The notes: generated by a model from the sequence alone, not told the origin. DNA of 64,000 bases from Pseudorasbora parva (GCF_024679245.1 NC_090177.1:22084950-22148949), one strand, 5' to 3'; shown: positions 27,310 to 37,593, numbered from the stretch's first letter. Program-made: numbers and translations.

Positions 27310-30300
27310 TGATATACACACAGATTGTCGGTGGAAATACATTTTTCATCTTACTCTGTTGCCAGAAATCTGCTGATGGGCTTGTTTGTTTTGACAAAAC
27401 GCAGAGCCCAGCGATGACAGAATAAGTAAATACAGCTGAGAAAACTGCAGAACAGCCTGAATCAGAGGAAAACACAATTAGAATATTTAATGCTTTGTGA
27501 ATTTTAATAATATAACAAACCCTGTCCCTATAACACATGACTAATCAGTATTTAACTTATGACTGTCCGTCACCAATCTGTTAATTGAGAACTTACCCAA
27601 GCAGAGCGAAAATGAATATTTCAAAAGGCTGGTAAGGCAGGTCACTAGAGAAGCTGGTTTTAAACAAGGCCTGGATTGTTTCTGTGCACATGGATAAAAG
27701 AAAGATTGAATCATTTTCCGCATATATCTGTCTGGCTTCTGGTGGTGTGATACTTTCAGTTCATTCATATTTAAATTCAATAATGCCAATTCATAGCTTC
27801 CCATCCATGAGGCTTTATATGATGGTTTTGTGGTGGATGAGATTACTACAAAGACAGCAGTAGCATCCATTAGGGGGCGCTGTAGGTAATGTAAACCTCT
27901 CACCTTGATCTCTACTACAGACAGAGAGCAGCCTGAAGGTGATTGCTCCACATGCCGCAGCAAAGAAGCAGGGACAGTAGTCTCTGACTGAATAATGAGT
28001 TCCCATCACCTCTACACTGAACAGAACGCCTATGATGGTAAAACAGAGATAAACATTCAGAGAAAGGTCAAGTGACAGACTGATTGAGTGATAAGATACA
28101 TTAATGACTTTGTGTTTTTTAGTACTAAAGGATATCACAGACCATGGTGACATCAACTCACCACTGACTGGAGCTCCAAAACAGCTCGCAACGCCCACTG
28201 CTGATGCCGCAACCAGCATTTCTCCTTTAGCTGCTCTCTGAATGAATGGAGCCACAAGAGTCATTAGCATAAGTAGCCTTCTATACAATTTCCATCTGGT
28301 TCTCATAATGCAAAATTAAAGTGGGCTCCATGGATAATTTTTTGCAGTGCAGTTCGGTTACCTGCTTTCCACCATGACAGGAAACATGCAGGCGATTCAT
28401 GAACGCACCAACCATGATCGATAAATGGACAAATGGACCCTATTGAAATGAGTTGTATTGCAAAAGCACAATATATTCAGACATCAACTGATGGTTAAGC
28501 TCCACATCCTCATTTGAAAACCTCATCATATAAATAGGTTCTTACCACTTTGCCGAGAAACACTGTGCTGCCTGAAGCTAGTGTGCATATCAGGCCAAAC
28601 AGTTTAGCAAACAGATTGGAGAGGGACAGATAATCTGGCATGTCCATCCCTAAGAGAATAGCCCTTGCCTCAGGAACACCAGAGCCTGAAGTGTCAGTGT
28701 GAAACATCATGCATAACCAGACAGCTCTACTCAAGAAATACTTGATATTTATGATTGTGTCTGTGTTTTCACAAAGCAGTCATCCCTGTCACTGACAACC
28801 AAGCTTTTCCAGCAGATGCATCATACCCATTCAAATGTGATTTCTGAGCCAAGTGGGTTATATTCAAATTATATTTATTTGTATATATTAATATACTCTG
28901 AAAAAAACCCTGTTTGGATTAAAAAAGGTAAATGTTTAATAGTCTATGATTGGATAATTATTGCAGTGATTATTATGTTTCTAGCATGCTATTTGTTTGG
29001 CAACAGTTCTTCTAACCCTAACTGATGGAGTGTGTATCTTTTCTTTTTAACAGAAAGACACATCATAGCCATATTGCAGGATGATAATGCCAGGAAAGTG
29101 GTGAATCATTTTCACACATGAATTAGCACCTTTGAGTCCAGACCTTAAATTCATTTATCGTCTTTGGGATGTGCTGGAGTAGACTTTACAGAGTACTTGA
29201 CTCTTGCATTGTCATTACAAGATCTTGACCAAAAACTGACACACATCTTGACAGAAATTAATGTTGTGATGTTATTTCCATATATTTTTGGTCAAGATCT
29301 TAAGGCCGGAAAAGAACAGCACTGAAGTCATTCTTAAAAAGTCAAGATGTGTTCTGAGTTTTGCCGACCAGATACAGCGAATGTTTAATCTATCAACGAG
29401 CTCCGCTTCACGTTGCTCTGGTTGGTTTTAGCGCTATCCTATCGCGTGCAGAGGGAGTTTGAAAGACAACCGTTTATCCCTCAAATTAAGCCCTGTCAAT
29501 GCTGAGTTTCCAGACCAAACGTCATGATGTGGGTCTGGCTTGTCAGGCTATTGGCTTGCAGTCTCCGCTCTAATTCATCCCAAAGATGTTCTATTGGGTT
29601 GAGGTCAGGATTCTGTGCAGGCCAGTCAAGTTCTTCCACTCCAAACTCACTCATCCATGTGGACCTTGCTTTGTGCACTGGTGAGCAGTCATGTTGGTAC
29701 AGGAAGGGGCCATCCCCAAACTGTTCCCACAAAGTTGGGAGCATGAAAGTGTCCAAAATGTCTTGGTATACTGAAGGATTAACAGTTCCTTTCACTGGAA
29801 CATATTTACATGTATACATGTGGCCAGTCCAGTTGTGCTGCATCTTCTACAGATGCGTTAAGCACTTATTTTTCCTTATTATATGATTTATATTTTTTGT
29901 TAGGAATTCTAATGAACAACTTTCAGGAATGCATCTCGTGCAGTTTTATGTTACAGTACTACAGATAGTAGGTCAAACCAACAAGCGAAGTAGGTGAAAT
30001 GATGCAGTTTTTATTTCAAATAGGCCTACACTAAAGATGGTTTTTTGTTGTTGTTGATTTTATCTCATGCATCTACACATGATAAAGCACATTTTAATAT
30101 TTTAATCATGGATTTAAATAATTATAATAAATATATTTATTACACAATAATTGACACAATGGCAAATTTATATAGGCCTAATTGCAATTTTTGTTTTTAC
30201 AATGTAAAGATGTGATGAGTGTCTAGCTGACCTGCAGAGAATGGGCAGATGCTGTGGGCGAAGCTGGTGGAGAGAGCACAGAGGCAGGCTGGGTAAAGCG

Positions 30301-30973
30301 TCCAGCAGAGGAACTGCAGCAGGTGATGACCCTTCAGACAACCGTACAGCCACTGGTGAGCTAATAAGAGAGACATGGGCCGAGGTTTAACAGTGTGTGA
30401 GAAATAAAAGAGAATCGAAGGTCAAGCCTGTTTTTGAAAGACCTTGCCCCACTCAGCTGCTGGAATGCGTCAGTGCTCAAACAGTTAGCCCAACTGACCC
30501 TCCTCAATCTGTATGTAAATTTTGTACTAACCATTTTTTAAGTGACATGGTGGAACCACTCACCATTCAGCAGCTTGGCCACAGTCATGTCCATGAAGAA
30601 GCTCATTAGAGCGGTGATGATCCCTAAAAGGGCATAACAGTACCACTCCATGCTAGCAAAAGACACCAAAACCTTCTTCACGCAGAGCACACACTCTGCC
30701 CAAATGCAAAGCACATAAATTACAGTTGTTAATTATGACAGTTTGATTTTACAGCATTGAGGATTGATAGTGATATCATCGATGACAGAGAGGAAATTGC
30801 AAATGATCCACCTCACCTCTGATGCGTGACCGCGATTGTTGCCAGGGTCTCCATGAATGCTTATTAGAGCTGATTAGCTTTTCCTCCACCGTATCTGGGT
30901 CTGTCTTATCTTCATGTGTGCACTGTTCTTCAGTTTCTTCAAGATGCTTTACATTTACACAAATCTCATCCAT
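18781..30973 (-). CDS. clcnk: clcnk, ClC-K type voltage-gated chloride channel (19 coding exons)
   Basis: Coding exons in transcript order: 30973-30817, 30695-30564, 30360-30232, 28685-28546, 28439-28362, 28237-28162, 28029-27904, 27681-27597, 27456-27355, 25176-25092, 24987-24823, 24704-24635, 22139-22035, 21898-21682, 21510-21377, 21125-21055, 19218-19138, 19048-18962, 18819-18781. All borders are GT/AG and in phase; the sum is 2,079 nt, 692 aa (human ClC-Kb 687). Hallmarks: GSGVPE selectivity motif (exon 4); GKV/GPFVH across exons 4-5, where ClC-K channels carry Val in place of the gating Glu of other CLCs; AGYFMPVF (exon 12); [20 protein letters not shown] (exons 13-14); then a C-terminal CBS-type region ending [12 protein letters not shown]. 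The first 50 residues are divergent and hydrophilic. Family role: plasma-membrane chloride conductance of transporting epithelia, usually with barttin (bsnd). An acceptor three bases before the ATG implies upstream non-coding exon(s). No break seen. Confidence 0.95.
19311..20047. repeat. TIR repeat in clcnk, with a smaller MITE nested inside
   Basis: The left end reads AACACTTTACAATAAGG; the right end reads GGAACCTTATTGTAAATTGG (about 20030-20048), its imperfect inverse. This is the AACACTTTACAATAAGGT repeat familiar from cyprinid genomes (from memory). It lies in the intron between exons ending at 21055 and starting at 19218. The MITE at 19711-19972 sits inside it. Confidence 0.55.
19711..19972. 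repeat. MITE with GGGATAGTTCA ends, nested
   Basis: The left end TTAAAGGGATAGTTCA and the right end TGAACTATCCCTTTA are inverted repeats. Same terminal family as 22341-22931 and 52571-53067 (GGGTTAGTTCACC-type ends). About 262 bp, non-coding. Confidence 0.7.
20050..20262. repeat. Short TIR repeat next to the 19.3-kb repeat
   Basis: CACTTTAGACATTCTACTAACTAT near 20080 is inverted, imperfectly, as ATAGTCGGTAAAGTGTCTAA near 20210; the outer ends are AAAACTTTATT and AAAAAGTGTAACC. About 210 bp, without a coding frame of any protein character. Confidence 0.45.
22341..22931. repeat. MITE with long internal palindrome, clcnk intron
   Basis: The ends TTAAAGGGTTAGTTCACCC and GGGTGAACTAACCCTTTAA are inverted. 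Inside, a second palindrome of over 100 bp per arm is centred near 22720: TCATGATTCGGATCG at 22693 pairs with CGATCCGAATCATGA at 22748, and CGGTCATGTATCAG pairs with CTGATACATGACCG. It lies in the same clcnk intron as the DD37E transposon. Confidence 0.75.
22968..24523 (-). mobile_element. Complete Tc1/mariner element, DD37E (TRT-like), in clcnk intron 12
   Basis: 1,556 bp, flanked by TA (22966-22967 and 24524-24525). Outer ends are CAGGGAATGCAGAATTATT on the left and the inverse of CAGGGAGTGCAGAATTATT on the right. Each end has a second inner copy of the ATTATTAGGCAA motif (about 23157 on the left, 24330 on the right), giving an IR/DR layout with about 170-200 bp between copies. One uninterrupted transposase frame fills the middle. 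It sits in the intron between clcnk exons 12 (24635) and 13 (22139), transposase on the same strand as clcnk. Confidence 0.93.
23289..24305 (-). CDS. Tc1-like transposase, 338 aa, intact, DD37E
   Basis: Cut-and-paste transposase of the Tc1/mariner superfamily, acting on the terminal repeats around it. The N-terminal half has helix-turn-helix regions ([20 protein letters not shown] at about 10-29, a second one through about 115) and a basic [12 protein letters not shown] stretch (about 49-60), a plausible nuclear signal. The catalytic core has LWIDEMRVS (first Asp), FMQDNAPSH (second Asp) and [11 protein letters not shown] (Glu). I count 37 residues between the second Asp and the Glu, not the 34 of classical Tc1, which matches the DD37E group described as TRT in vertebrates. 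Length is normal for the superfamily (about 340 aa). No stop, frameshift or missing catalytic residue. Confidence 0.93.
   Translation of the reverse strand: MGQKKDLTGSEKSKIVRYIAEGCSSLKIAKLLKRDPQTIKRFIQNSQQGRKKRVEKPRRKITARELRKVKRAAAKMPLATSLAIFQSCNITGVPKSTRCAILRDMAKVRKAESRPPLNKTHKLKRQDWAKKYLKTDFSKVLWIDEMRVSLDGPDGWARGWIGKGQRAPVRLRCQQGGGGVLVWAGIIKDELVGPFRVEDGVKLNSQSYCQFLEDTFFKQWYRKKSTSFKKNMIFMQDNAPSHASKYSTAWLARKGIKEENLIIWRPCSPDLNPIENLWSIIKCAIHKEGKQYTSLNSVWEAVVAAARNVDGEQIKTLTESMDGRLLSVLAKKGGYIGH
25329..25413. repeat. (TA)n microsatellite in clcnk intron 9
   Basis: About 85 bp of uninterrupted AT dinucleotides just beyond clcnk exon 10 (25092-25176). Likely to be hard to sequence and variable in length. 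Confidence 0.97.
25425..25870 (-). mobile_element. Tc1-like remnant, 3' part
   Basis: Minus-strand reading around 25670-25740 resembles the [11 protein letters not shown] segment that follows the catalytic Glu in Tc1 transposases. Only the last part of a transposase gene and one end are present. Different from the neighbouring copy at 25890-27130. Confidence 0.5.
25890..27130 (-). mobile_element. Tc1-like element, decayed, in clcnk intron 9
   Basis: The ends are inverted over about 80 bp: GTTAGTGAGCAC...TTTGCCGAGATAATTC (about 25953-25985) matches the inverse of GATTATCTCGGCAAAGGA...GTGCTCACTAACAC (27046-27080), with the outer TCTCAAATATTGTT also inverted. The transposase remnant at 26145-26887 lies between. 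Flanking direct copies of AAAAGGCCTA at about 25905 and 27204 suggest further rearrangement. Confidence 0.75.
26145..26887 (-). pseudogene. Broken Tc1-like transposase
   Basis: Two overlapping minus-strand frames (26887-26387 and 26522-26145) cover most of a Tc1 transposase: N-terminal DNA-binding part, then [18 protein letters not shown] (first catalytic Asp) and [20 protein letters not shown] frameshift lies between 26387 and 26522, and the second Asp/Glu region (about 26200-26050) is out of frame. Not functional. Confidence 0.8.
27228..27305. repeat. (TA)n microsatellite beside clcnk exon 9
   Basis: About 78 bp of TA repeats beginning 50 bp beyond the splice donor of exon 9 (27355-27456). 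Close enough that length changes could affect donor context. Confidence 0.97.
29040..29290 (+). mobile_element. Tc1-like remnant fragment (+)
   Basis: Plus-strand reading gives a degraded [16 protein letters not shown] second-Asp block followed by a [18 protein letters not shown] block, the [11 protein letters not shown] region of Tc1 transposases. Several frames, small size; ancient debris in clcnk intron 3. Confidence 0.5.
29311..29550 (+). repeat. 5'-truncated copy of the 9-bp-TSD MITE
   Basis: Matches the right half of the MITEs at 48023-48550 and 49271-49824: GTTTTGCCGACCAGATACAGC at 29358 onward and the terminal GTCTGGCTTGTCAGGCTA ending at 29550. The left half is absent. It abuts a transposase fragment starting at 29553. 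Confidence 0.75.
29553..29843 (-). pseudogene. Tc1-like transposase fragment, C-terminal half
   Basis: Minus strand: [20 protein letters not shown], then [13 protein letters not shown] (second catalytic Asp) and [18 protein letters not shown] (catalytic Glu). The N-terminal half and both terminal repeats are missing. A different, older lineage from the DD37E copy at 22968. Confidence 0.8.
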
Positions 30974-31785
30974 TGTCTGAAATACAACATGTATGCTCTT
31001 TGTGTCACCATGAAATTAAAATGGACAAATCTTATTTTTCTTATTTTTGCAGTACTTTTTATAAATGCACATCATTTGCAATCATTAATCTTTCATCAGA
31101 ATAATGTCCCCTCCCCTTGCAGCAACAGCTCTTGCAATGAAGTGTTTAATGATACGAGGCCGAGAGGGACAACGCGTCACTCACATGAGATCACACCAAT
31201 AATAGCAAATCACAATGATCCAACTATCCAATCAATTCCCGATTGACAAAATTAAGTCCCATCCTATTTTTTTTTAGAAGTCTTTTCACTCTTATATAGG
31301 CTACATCACAAAATGGAAGAAAAACTGTTACAACCATTTCATACTGACTTACTGACTTGATTCTAATTGGCCAGTCATGCCATCTAGTGTTCTGACATTT
31401 CACAATTTTCTCCGTTGTCTTTGGCAACACTGTTTCAGAATGCTCAGCCGTTAACGTCGCTACTGTCTTGGCACAACTCTGTGGACTCTTAGCTTAAATA
31501 TAGGGTAGACAATTTTCTAAGCGGCAAGCAATAGCAAGCTTGTGTTGAAAGCATTTGATCTCACCATTCCTTCAGATTGTATCCAAAGCTACGCCTTCTT
31601 CAAAAAACATGGACGCAAAAACAAGAGTTTGCAAAGAGACGAGAGACGTTTCACGAGACGAGAGACGGCATTAAACTACCTCATGTCCCAAAGCACATAA
31701 CATTACAATAATAATGTACATAAACAACTTAAAGAGCACTGAAAAAAATTAAATATAAAGCTTTAAAAAGTTCTTTATAATTAAG

Positions 31786-32025
31786 AGCGTGGTTACATTG
31801 AGTGACAGGTGGATAGCCCTTTATCCGCCGTCTATGGTCATTGCGTCACCTAAGCTCCGCCCACATCACGCCTTTTTGCCCATTTTCTGTTATCCGGTGA
31901 CGCACGATGACATGCTAGCAAGATGGCAACGGCCAGCTCGTCTCTACTTTACGCTTCAAACCTGATATTGGAATCTGATGGGTGACATAACAGACACTAC
32001 GTCCATATTTTTTTACAGTCTATAA
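31786..32025. repeat. Dispersed repeat fragment upstream of clcnk
   Basis: A GC-richer block with GTGGTTACATTGAGTGACAG near the left and TTTTTTTACAGTCTATAA at the right (about 32005), sequence I recognise as recurrent in fish genomes. No terminal repeats that I can define. The rest of 30977-32600 and 32761-34400 shows no gene or clear mobile element. Confidence 0.4.
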
Positions 32026-32624
32026 TTGAAATGCATAAATTTGAGTCACGAATCACTCCGAGTATAACGGCACAGGTTTCCATCTTTTCTAAATTACAGT
32101 AGATATAGTGTGAACGAAGCATAAGCTCCTTGTTTTGGTTCAGGAGGAACTGTAAAAAAAGTGGCTGCTGTTTGTTTATGTCTAACTGCATAGCATGAAA
32201 CGTGCTGGTGACGTGTGATTTAAGGGTGCGCGGAGGTATGGAAATACTTATGTTGCAGGTAGGATAGGGTATCATTGCATTCGGACCAAATTTAGAACGC
32301 TTAACTTAGAGATTGGTATCCGGATGTGAAGAGACTTAAAAATATTTCTGACCAAAAACAATTTCTAGAACAAATCCCCTACTCTGCCTTTAAGTAAAAT
32401 TATATTGAAAAATCATACAATAATTTGAAGTCAAATCATTGTTTCATGTCAATGTAGTTATTTCTTAAGTAGTAGTTTTCTTAAAATTGGTCATTTTCGA
32501 ACTGACTGCACATTATTCCTATTAATGACAAGCCAGCTAGGCTACTTAACAGATAGTCCCGAAATATTGCAAATGATTGAATATCAAACTAAAAACTGAA
32601 ATATAAAGTTTAAAGAGAGCTCAC

Positions 32625-32760
32625 CGTTCTGCTTGTTGACTCATTCCACATGAAAGACCATTGAGGTCAGTTTGACTCTTTACTGTGGCGTCACCAGCTG
32701 TATCATGAAAGGAAAATTAAGCTTTAACTTATTTATGGTGCACGTCCTCTGCTGCTTTGC
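32625..32760 (-). other. Candidate 5' non-coding exon of clcnk
   Basis: The minus strand has a strong donor, AGAACG|GTGAGC, with the exon side ending at 32625. The first coding exon of clcnk has an acceptor (TTTCAG) at 30977 only three bases before the ATG, so a non-coding exon must exist upstream. This is the best donor I noticed in the expected place; the 5' limit is arbitrary. Confidence 0.3.
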
Positions 32761-34408
32761 CTCTGGGCAGGCACTGAATTGAAACAATGCGAGATTGAAG
32801 TTCCTTTTTTGTTTTCCCTGAAATTCCTTTTGATTTCACTAATGTCATTCGGAACATAGCTCATTGTGGCCTTTTGAAACTTTTAATTAGGTGGTAATGA
32901 AATGACCTGTGATGTGTTATGAATCATTGTTTTTAAGGTCAAGAGAGCAGAAAGTGATATAACCTGACTGACCTTTAGAATTGTCATCGGTACTCTTATA
33001 ACACTCACTCACCCTGACTACATTTCTTAACAGGTGAAAAGAGCAACATGAATTAAAAAGTGTATTGCATAATTCAGATAGTGATTGCCCCCTTATATGG
33101 TCTCTATTTGAGCACTGTTTCATATTACATTAACCTTCAAGGTGAAAGCAATCACACACACACACAACAAATCAATGTCACGGACAATAATTGATTCAAA
33201 CAGAATTTCCAAATTCACATAGTTGTGGTGGAAATACCTAATGTTATCATTTCATTATGCATCAGTGGATTCCATTAAGCTATCAGACAATAAAAACATT
33301 AATGCATCCTTCTGTATTTTAGCTGTTATTTCCTGCCCTGTGTAATTTATATTATAGTCACGACTATCAGCACTAACTCAGACGATAAATTGATATTTTC
33401 AAACAAACAGATGCATTATTCATTTCCTTGTAGTTCACAAACAAAGGCAAACAGTAAAGCTATTATTGTTGCACATGCTCATATAACATCCCTATTGACT
33501 AGTTTAGCTGAGGGCTTGCAAAGCTATTGCACTCTGAAAACACAACGTAATAAATAACAATTTTGTGTCTTTTGATTTTGGATTGTTTTCTACAACTTTC
33601 TCCTATAATTTGTGGCACAACCCTCACTGCCAACTGAGTGACAAAAGGTGAAATTTCAGCTTATTTGAAATTTAAAACTCCGTGACCATTTTGGGATTGT
33701 TTTATTCCCATTGACAGAACCAATCTGCTTTACTCCCAAAAGAGTGACTGGATCACAGGGTGAATATGCGTGAAATGTCACAATAATAATTCTTCCCTCC
33801 CTCCATGACTGATGAGCAGCTACCCTCTGTCATTCCGCATTCTGTTCATTTCGCCTGTCAATTTTCATTCGTTTTTCTTAGATGGGTCCAGATGCTGGTG
33901 TTTTTTATAGAATCATGACAGCCATGAATGCAAAAAGATAATATTTTGACTGAGGCGTATGGAAGCCACCAGGCTATTTAAATGCATTTTCTTTCTCATC
34001 TCAGCCTTTACTATTGCATGATTTGTTTGGGTACTATAATTTGAGTCTCTATTTTGTGTATTTCCAGCTGCATTGTTTGTTTCTCTTGTACTTGTGCTCA
34101 GTCTCAGTAAAACAAGCCATTAACATTGAGCGACAATGATAATCCTATATTATGTAATGATCAGCAGCTGAGAAAATCACAGACAATAACACAACACAAA
34201 CCCTCTCTGAGATTCCATGTATGTACATATATTGCAGTGGTCCTCAAACCTTTTATTTAGTCCAAGGACCTCTGTATATTGTGTAAAGAGAGTTGCAACG
34301 TGTACAGAACTACCAATAATAATGTATTTACATACTTTATGATACTTAAAGACAATGAACAATGGAAGCCTAGTTTCTTAACATTAGCTTTGGTTGTTAA
34401 ATATATTG

Positions 34409-34860
34409 ATCAGGCATAGCATTATGAACAGATGAAGTGAATAACACTGATTATCTCTTCATCACGGCACCTGTTAATGGGTTGGATATATTAGGCAGCA
34501 AGTGAACAATCTGTCCTCAAAGTTAATGTGTTAGAAGCAGGAAAAATGGGCAAGAGTAAGGATTTGAGCGAGTTTGACAAGGGCCAAATTGTGATGGCTA
34601 GACGACTGGGTAAGCGCATACACAATCCATAGCAGATTGTTGCTTATTGGGCTCCATAGCCACAGACCAGTCAGGGTGCCCATGCTGACCCCAGTCCACC
34701 ACTGAGAGTGCCATCATGAGCACGTGAGCATCAGAACTGGACCACAGAGCAATGGAAGAAGGTGGCCTGGTCTGATGAATCACGTTTTCTTTTAATCAAG
34801 TGGATGGCCGAGTGCGTGTGGGTCGCTTACCTGCGGAACACATGGCACCAGGATGCACTA
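34409..34860 (+). mobile_element. Tc1-like remnant, start of transposase (+)
   Basis: The left end CAGGCATAGCATTATGAAC is followed at 34547 by a plus-strand start, [20 protein letters not shown], the N-terminal helix of a Tc1 transposase. After about 22 codons the frame is lost and a deletion leads into central transposase sequence (a WSDESRFLF-like block near 34770). The right part is cut off by the fold-back element at 34861. Confidence 0.65.
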
Positions 34861-35045
34861 CCTAAAAAAATTCAGGTCTCCAATTGAAAATTTTCTAGTG
34901 ACTGATCACATCAAAAAATTTCAGTTGGCAGAATTGAATTTCTGTTATTTAAATTGCATCAATTCACAGAATTTCAATTCGGCCAACTGAAAATCTTTGA
35001 TGTGATCAGTCACTAGAAAATCTTCAATTGGAGCCATTTTTTATA
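34861..35045. repeat. Fold-back MITE (copy 2 of 2)
   Basis: Second copy of the palindromic MITE seen at 18069-18264. Left arm CTAGTGACTGATCACATC (about 34898) pairs with GATGTGATCAGTCACTAG (about 34999). The arms share TCAGTTGGC and GCCAACTGA. It separates two Tc1 remnants. Confidence 0.75.
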
Positions 35046-35056
35046 TGCACAATATA

Positions 35057-36222
35057 CAGGTCCTTCTCAAAAAATGTGCATATTGTGATAAAGTTCATTA
35101 TTTTCCATAATGTAATGATAAAAATTTAAACTTTCATATATTTCAGGTCTTTTATTGTTTTAATATTGATGTTTTTGGCAATACAGCTCATGAAAACCCA
35201 AAAATCTCAAAACATTTGCATATTTCATCCGACCAATAAAAGAAAAGTGTTTTTAATACAAAAAAAGTCAACCTTCAAATAATTATGTTCAGTTATGTAC
35301 TAATGGACCGCTGGGTCTTGCGTCTCTCAACTTTCTCTTCACAATATCCCACAGATTCTCTATGGGGTTCAGGTCAGGAGAGTTGGCAGGCCAATTGAGC
35401 ACAGTAATACCATGGTCAGTAAACCATTTACCAGTGGTTTTGGCACTGTGAGCAGGTGCCAGGTCGTGCTGAAAAACGAAATCTTCATCTCCATAAAGCT
35501 TTTCAGCAGATGGAAGCATGAAGTGCTCCAAAATCTCCTGATAGCTAGCTGCATTGACCCTGCCCTTGATAAAACACAGTGGACCAACACCAGCTGACAT
35601 GGCACCCCAGACCATCATGACTGTGGGTACTTGACACTGGACTTCAGGCATTTTGACATTTCCTTCTCCCAAGTCCTTCTCCCAAGTCTTCCTCCAGACT
35701 CTGGCACCTTGATTTCCGAATGATGCAAAATTTGCTTTCATCCGGAAGTACTTTGGACCACTGAGGAACAGTCCAGTGCTGCTTCTCTGTAGCCCAAAGT
35801 GGCTTGACCTGGGGAATGCGGCACCTGTAGCCCATTTCCTGCACATGCCTGTGCACGGTGGCTCTGGATGTTTCTACTCCAGACTCAGTCCACTGTTTCC
35901 GCCGGTCCCCCAAGGTCTGGAATCGGTCCTTCTCCACAATCTTCCTCAGGGTCCGGTCACCTGGAGCCTCAGGAATCTTTTACAGGTGTTTAGAGTTAAT
36001 TAGTTGATTCAGATGATTAGGTTAATAGCTTGTTTAGAGAACCTTTTCATGATATGCTAATTTTTTTGAGATAGGAATTTGGTGTTTTAAAACAATAAAA
36101 GACCTGAAATATTTCAGTTGGTGTGCAATGAATCTAAAATATATGAAAGAGTAATTTTTATCATTACATTATGGAAAATAATGAACTTTATAACAATATG
36201 CAAATTTTTTAAGAAGGACATG
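35057..36222 (-). mobile_element. Tc1 element, classical DD34E, decayed
   Basis: TA-flanked (35055-35056, 36223-36224). Long terminal inverted repeats: CAGGTCCTTCTCAAAAAAT at the left and the inverse of CATGTCCTTCTTAAAAAAT at the right, continuing through CATTATTTTCCATAATGTAA. The transposase frame between is broken. Confidence 0.88.
35289..35990 (-). pseudogene. Broken Tc1 transposase, DD34E
   Basis: Minus strand. The N-terminal part at about 35990-35650 (TLRKIVEKDRFQTL-like, then TVHRHVQEMGYRCRIPQVK) and the C-terminal part at 35846-35289 are in different frames. The latter has FVFQHDLAPAHSAKT (second Asp) and [12 protein letters not shown] (Glu) with 34 residues between, classical Tc1 spacing. 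The first catalytic Asp block (about 35735) is degraded. Not functional. Confidence 0.85.
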
Positions 36223-36238
36223 TAATAGGTCACTGATC

Positions 36239-36239
<1 letters not shown>

Positions 36240-36285
<46 letters not shown>
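36240..36285. repeat. (TA)n microsatellite
   Basis: About 45 bp of AT dinucleotides just right of the Tc1 element end. Confidence 0.95.
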
Positions 36286-36290
<5 letters not shown>

Positions 36291-36450
36291 GATGTATATT
36301 TATGCTGTTATAAAACCGTCCAGCGACATCCATAAACCAGCTGAATACTTGAGAGGATATCAAGTGAACTTTCTGAAGTGAGCTCACTAAGCCTGAGGAC
36401 AAACTGTGCTAGTCGCGATTATGCTGTTGACTGATTAAATGTTCTTAAAT

Positions 36451-36451
<1 letters not shown>

Positions 36452-36508
<57 letters not shown>
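36452..36508. repeat. (CT)n microsatellite
   Basis: About 57 bp of uninterrupted CT dinucleotides. Confidence 0.97.
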
Positions 36509-36794
36509 GCACAGAATCAAATTAGAAGAGCTGCATTGGTGTCATGACATGGTGTTAGAAGTAATGTTGAGTTTCTCAGCTAGAGCTTTGAAAGTCTTTA
36601 AAGTGATAGGGTTCTTTGAGGTTTGAGGTTCTGAACACAGGAGTCTGTTTTAAAACAATACTTTAAATGCATTACAAACTTTATTGCTTCTACAAAACAC
36701 AAAAGTGATATTTTGAAGAACACGTTTGGCTTTCATTGTTTCGACAAAAAAAGCAATGACACAAATCTTTTCATATTTTTAATACTCCACTTAA

Positions 36795-37593
36795 AGGGTT
36801 ACTTCAGCAATTAGCATATGGCTTTGTATCAGTAGAAACCCTGGACTATATTAAAATGATTGTGCTTTCCCCCCTCATATCCCCCTGAGACAAGAGATTT
36901 ATGCATTTTATTTCTGGAAAAATTCCTCCCGTGGCGCAAATTGACGATATTTGCATCATAGGAGGAATGTTTGGGCAAAGGCTAAAGACTACAGCCAGCA
37001 GAGGGAGCCATTTCCGCATGTTTTCAACCCGTGCATGGGAGATGGAGATCACACTCACAGCTCAGCTCGCAGCTACAGGCACTCATTTAAGCGGAGCTAT
37101 GGTGAGCAATGTAAGTCTTTTAACTTCTCAAATTAATTTCTATGAAAGTTAAGCTTCCAAAGGCATGAACTGAAACGCGCCAGACTGAACACGCGTTGTG
37201 AATGTATGCCGCGAGTGTAGTCGCGATTACCTCAGCTCTCATCACGAGAGCTCAGCAAATTTATGACGTTAAATGTAATCTGACTCCTGCAGTTAGTGCT
37301 GTGAAACTCGCGCTGTGACTCACTCATTATTTTGAACAGACACATTCAGTTTTTAATTGTAGTGTCTTCTCCAAATCAGCCACAGTAATCAAATAGTGGT
37401 GGCTTTGGGAATGGCCTCACAGGGCAGCGAAGCATTCTGGGAATTGTAGTCTTTTTATCCCCATTAGACAAAAATACATTTTCTGTCTTTTCTCAGTCTA
37501 GAAGGCACCAAATTCAAAAATAATTTCACATTTCTACTACATTAATGACCCAGTTTAAATACAGATTCATCTCCCCAGCGCTGAAGTACCCCT
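36795..37593. repeat. TTAA-flanked MITE, about 800 bp
   Basis: TTAA at 36791-36794 and 37594-37597 border inverted ends AGGGTTACTTCAGC and GCTGAAGTACCCCT. A TTAA duplication is typical of piggyBac- and Kolobok-type cut-and-paste elements. The interior has no transposase; short open frames at 36901-37152 are not protein-like. Confidence 0.7.

Noticed and set aside
36901..37152. 83-codon frame in the TTAA MITE
   Set aside because: Lies wholly inside a non-autonomous repeat and has no protein-like features.
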